Positions 61,084 to 64,000 of a DNA stretch of 64,000 nucleotides are shown here, piece by piece. The stretch comes from Flavobacterium alkalisoli (lineage in GTDB: Bacteria > Bacteroidota > Bacteroidia > Flavobacteriales > Flavobacteriaceae). Every line of letters begins with the position of its first letter. Position 1 is the first letter of the stretch. The stretch lies in assembly GCF_008000935.1 (NCBI RefSeq), contig NZ_CP042831.1, positions 434,001-498,000 of the forward strand, read 5' to 3'. Made by a program: the position numbers and the translations under genes. Below the pieces are notes generated by a model. It did not search any database and had not been told where the DNA came from. It worked only from the letters and a program-made list of their open reading frames with translations.

Positions 61084-64000
61084 TTGAAAAAATCTGCTTT
61101 ACTATTACTACTATTTACCTGCATTGCTTTTGCACAGGAAAAAAAATACCAAAGCCTTTTATGGGAGGTATCGGGTAACGGACTGGCTAAAAAGTCATAC
61201 CTGTATGGTTCAATGCACGTGAGCGACAAGGTGTCCTACCATTTGTCTGATGCTTTTTTTGAACACCTTCTGGAGTCAGATATGGTAGCCAACGAAAGTG
61301 AGCCTTCTACATGGATAGACCTGTATGGCGCACTCAACCCGGGAAGCTATCGTTACAATAACGAGAAGTTCTATTCTCAGTTTTACCTTTCCCCCCTTAC
61401 TAAGGATGAAATGTATCCGTTATTCTACATGAATAACTTTACAATGAATAATCTCCTGTTCAGGACAAACGAACACCAAAAGGAATATCAGGAAGAAACC
61501 TACCTGGATATGTTTATATACAGGACTGGTAGAAAATACAACAAAAAGACGGTTGGGCTTGAAGATACCAAGACTTCCATAATCAACATAATGAATGCTG
61601 ATGTAAGCGACACAAGGCCTAAGGAAGAGAATATGATTGCCCTGCAAAAAATCCTTAAGAACAATGCCTATGAGGATGCCATGATAAACTTTTACAGAGA
61701 CAAAGACCTTGACATGATCGATTCGCTTACCGTATTATCGGCCCCTGAAGGTTATCTTAAAGCCCTGCTATACGACAGGAATGTGGTAATGGTAAAATCT
61801 ATAGACTCACTTGCCCGCAAAGGAAGCCTTTTTGCAGCTGTTGGTGCAGCCCACCTTCCGGGCAAAAAAGGCATTATAGAAATGCTTAGGGCAAAAGGTT
61901 ATACCGTTAACCCTGTATTTGATAGTTATACCGAACAGGGTAAAGCTAAAAAGCAGGAAATAGAGTCTTACTTTATTAAGCCTGCCTATAAAAACCGTAC
62001 TACACCAGACGGAATAATAAGCCTGCCACTGCATATAGCAGTAATTGAAAACGAAGAGAATCTGGAGTCGCCCGATTTGGCAAATGGCGGGTTTATTAAT
62101 GTAAAGCGCATACCTTTACTCGATTTCCTGAAAAAAGACAACAAGCCTTTTAACCATAAATCGTTAGACAGTTTGTTTTACGAGAATATTCCGGGCAAAA
62201 TACTGGATAAAAAATTCTACAAACAGGACGGTTATGAAGTTTACGACATAAAGAACGTTACCAAAACAGGGAACGCACAACATTACAGATACTATATCAC
62301 TCCGCTTGAAATTATTGTGGTAAGCATGGCAGGTGAAGAGGACTATACCAGAAAATTTGAAGAGGAAGTATTTAATAAGATACAGCTTAAGCCTATCTCT
62401 TCAGGCTGGAATACTTTTACTCCAAACAAGGGAGGTTTTAGTGTTGAAGCTCCTACCTATACTATTGTTTATGGAGACAGAGCCGAATCTAAAACCGTTT
62501 CGGATATCGAGATGTTTTCGTATGCTCCCGAGGATAACGCACACTATTTTATACTTGAACGCACCCTTAGTGATAACCAAACCCTTGAAAACTCTGATTT
62601 CGAGCTAAAGCGTATACAGTATGAGTTCTACAATCAGTTTGACATAGACTCTACCCAAACAAAAAGCACCAAAACACCTTTAAGCTTTACCTCATCATCA
62701 AAAATAGGCAACAAGACCATACAGCTTAAAACGTTCCTTAACGGGGCTAAATATTACCTTATGGGTACTGTTGGAGCAAGTGAAGAAAACTCAAAACGTT
62801 TTTTCAGCTCATTTAACTTCCAGCCTGCTAAAACTCAAACAGAATTCAGAGAGTTTAAAGACACCATTTCGGGCTTTGTGGTTGATATACCAAAGCTGCA
62901 AAATGAACGACTGGACTTTGTAAGCAAAAAACCTCAGCGTTACGGCAATGATAAAGTAAATGAATTCCAGATAAAAAACAGCAATTACAGCTTTACACTT
63001 CCGTCAGGGCAAGCCGTTAGCGTGTGGTATCATCAGGATCATAAATACAGAAACGCTACTCCTATAGACACCCTTTGGACAAAACTAAGGGAAAGGATAA
63101 TTGGCGATGATGAAATAGACGAAGACAAGGCATATACCCTTGAGGACATCTACAAGAACAAAAACAGTAACCGTGGGGCATACTACGGAACCGGCAGTGA
63201 TTATAAAACTGCCTGGGATATTATTCTGTCTAAAGATCCTGGGGTAAAACACAAAACAACCATCAGGAATGAAAAGACATCTCATGATGAAAGCACCAAC
63301 ACCTATCGTATGGATGCAATTGCTGTTGACTCGAATTCAGAACAGGCTTTAAAGTACACCTATATAAACCGTGATAACCAAAGATATCTTATAAGGACTT
63401 TAGTAAGTAAAGACTATAACGGCGAGGATGCTGATATTGAAAAGATTTTTAATTCTTTCCAGCTGACCAAAAAGCAAAGCGACGATATCAATAAAAATAA
63501 GGTTTCCCTGTTTATAGAAGATGTCAAAAGCAGTTACGACAGTATCCGATACTCAGCACTACAATCGGTTTCAAACCTTTCGGTAGAAAAAGAAGACTTA
63601 CCCGTACTGGAAAACTTTATAAATACTTTCGACTTTAAAAAAGACGAGACCGAAGCCCTTACCGAGCTGTATGAAAAAATAGGCGAACTGGACGATAAAA
63701 GAGCTATTGCCTTTCTTGAAAAACAATACAAAAAGGAGAACACCAACACTATAATTCAGTTTGCTGTATTAAATGCACTAACCAATCAGTACTCAGAAGA
63801 AGGGTATAAAAAGATACTGGAGCTTATGGAATATGACCTCCCGGTATCAGACAACGGATATGAGATAAAATCACTGTTCAGATATTTTGAAAGCGATATG
63901 GAGAACAGCAATGTACTCTTCCCGGATATCTTCCAGTTTTACAGCATTAACGAGTATCATGAGCCAATACTTAACTTTACCTCTGCCCTTTTAAGCAGCG
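61084..64000 (+). CDS. TraB/GumN-family protein, 3' truncated by the window edge
   Basis: At least 972 codons are open to the right edge without a stop. The start is TTG (61084), giving LKKSALLLLLFTCIAFAQ, a signal peptide; no ATG offers one. The TraB/GumN domain (~25-300) shows YLYGSMHVSD near the start and AVGAAHLPGKKGIIEMLRAKG near its end. The large C-terminal part (~310 onward) is mixed, later alpha-helical and HEAT-like (~810 on: DSIRYSALQSVSNLS, AIAFLEKQYKKENTN). Such giant TraB/GumN proteins occur in Flavobacteriaceae; TraB-type domains resemble metal-dependent erythromycin-esterase/Tiki-like hydrolases, but no function is proven. Likely periplasmic. Confidence 0.85.
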   Translation, partial: MKKSALLLLLFTCIAFAQEKKYQSLLWEVSGNGLAKKSYLYGSMHVSDKVSYHLSDAFFEHLLESDMVANESEPSTWIDLYGALNPGSYRYNNEKFYSQFYLSPLTKDEMYPLFYMNNFTMNNLLFRTNEHQKEYQEETYLDMFIYRTGRKYNKKTVGLEDTKTSIINIMNADVSDTRPKEENMIALQKILKNNAYEDAMINFYRDKDLDMIDSLTVLSAPEGYLKALLYDRNVVMVKSIDSLARKGSLFAAVGAAHLPGKKGIIEMLRAKGYTVNPVFDSYTEQGKAKKQEIESYFIKPAYKNRTTPDGIISLPLHIAVIENEENLESPDLANGGFINVKRIPLLDFLKKDNKPFNHKSLDSLFYENIPGKILDKKFYKQDGYEVYDIKNVTKTGNAQHYRYYITPLEIIVVSMAGEEDYTRKFEEEVFNKIQLKPISSGWNTFTPNKGGFSVEAPTYTIVYGDRAESKTVSDIEMFSYAPEDNAHYFILERTLSDNQTLENSDFELKRIQYEFYNQFDIDSTQTKSTKTPLSFTSSSKIGNKTIQLKTFLNGAKYYLMGTVGASEENSKRFFSSFNFQPAKTQTEFREFKDTISGFVVDIPKLQNERLDFVSKKPQRYGNDKVNEFQIKNSNYSFTLPSGQAVSVWYHQDHKYRNATPIDTLWTKLRERIIGDDEIDEDKAYTLEDIYKNKNSNRGAYYGTGSDYKTAWDIILSKDPGVKHKTTIRNEKTSHDESTNTYRMDAIAVDSNSEQALKYTYINRDNQRYLIRTLVSKDYNGEDADIEKIFNSFQLTKKQSDDINKNKVSLFIEDVKSSYDSIRYSALQSVSNLSVEKEDLPVLENFINTFDFKKDETEALTELYEKIGELDDKRAIAFLEKQYKKENTNTIIQFAVLNALTNQYSEEGYKKILELMEYDLPVSDNGYEIKSLFRYFESDMENSNVLFPDIFQFYSINEYHEPILNFTSALLSS

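Noticed and set aside
1..64000. Prophage or mobile defence island
   Set aside because: Apart from the NAMPT/Prs pair, which phages can also carry, there are no integrase, capsid, tail, toxin-antitoxin or restriction genes, and neighbours of the pair are ordinary chromosomal genes.
1..64000. tRNA or rRNA genes in the gaps
   Set aside because: No T-arm GTTCGA-type motifs with matching acceptor stems were found in any intergenic region; gaps are shorter than 300 bases and mostly AT-rich.

Overview
The window reads as chromosomal DNA of a Flavobacterium-like member of the Flavobacteriaceae (Bacteroidota). The signs are: proteins carrying type IX secretion (T9SS) sorting domains with a PorP/SprF partner, a SusC/SusD starch locus, many SxxC-type lipoproteins, no Shine-Dalgarno boxes, and promoters of the Bacteroidota type (TTTG near -33, TAnnTTTG near -7). 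Genes are densely packed and no gene-free stretch exceeds 300 bases. I saw no tRNA, rRNA, transposase, integrase or CRISPR array.

1-17,250 (minus strand): a surface-adhesin region. Two giant T9SS type B proteins (spans 1319-7440 and 9060-17250) have different N-terminal domains but share an almost identical, GC-richer 4.04 kb C-terminal module of about eleven ~105-residue repeats plus the sorting domain. Both copies are broken by small frameshifts, at different places, so a full-length reading frame exists only as a composite. A DUF4856 lipoprotein gene lies between them, a PorP/SprF gene follows copy A, and a decayed remnant of a third sorting domain lies between copy A and sprF. A fragment of a gamma carbonic anhydrase gene opens the window.

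17,534-35,747: housekeeping and salvage genes. These are an Nfu-type Fe-S protein, an AsmA-like protein, an M3 peptidase, and an operon for mevalonate use (mvaD, mevalonate kinase, an unknown membrane protein, a UbiA prenyltransferase, an RluB-type pseudouridine synthase). TspO follows, then an NAD salvage operon: an NrtR-type Nudix regulator, a Prs-like kinase and a NAMPT-like enzyme, with three matching 21-bp operator-like palindromes. After these come lipoproteins, a flavoprotein and a glycerophosphodiesterase.

35,837-53,649: a complete alpha-glucan/maltose utilisation locus. On the minus strand are an MFS maltose transporter, beta-phosphoglucomutase, maltose phosphorylase and two GH13 enzymes. 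A LacI-family regulator and two operator-like sites separate these from the plus-strand SusC, SusD, SusE-like lipoprotein and a T9SS-secreted GH13 amylase. The set can cut polymer outside the cell, import oligosaccharides through SusCD, hydrolyse them in the periplasm, take up maltose, phosphorolyse it and feed glucose-6-phosphate to glycolysis.

53,772-64,000: small lipoproteins, the rplM-rpsI-rpsB-tsf translation cluster with a convincing structured leader before rpsB, alanine dehydrogenase, a queuosine-precursor transporter, and a TraB/GumN-family protein that runs off the right edge.

The items most worth a second look are the duplicated adhesin module with its fossil sorting domain, the NrtR/Prs/NAMPT unit (possibly related to the NARP1 NAD+ rebuilding route), the rpsB leader, and the alternative hairpins in the maltose-transporter leader.
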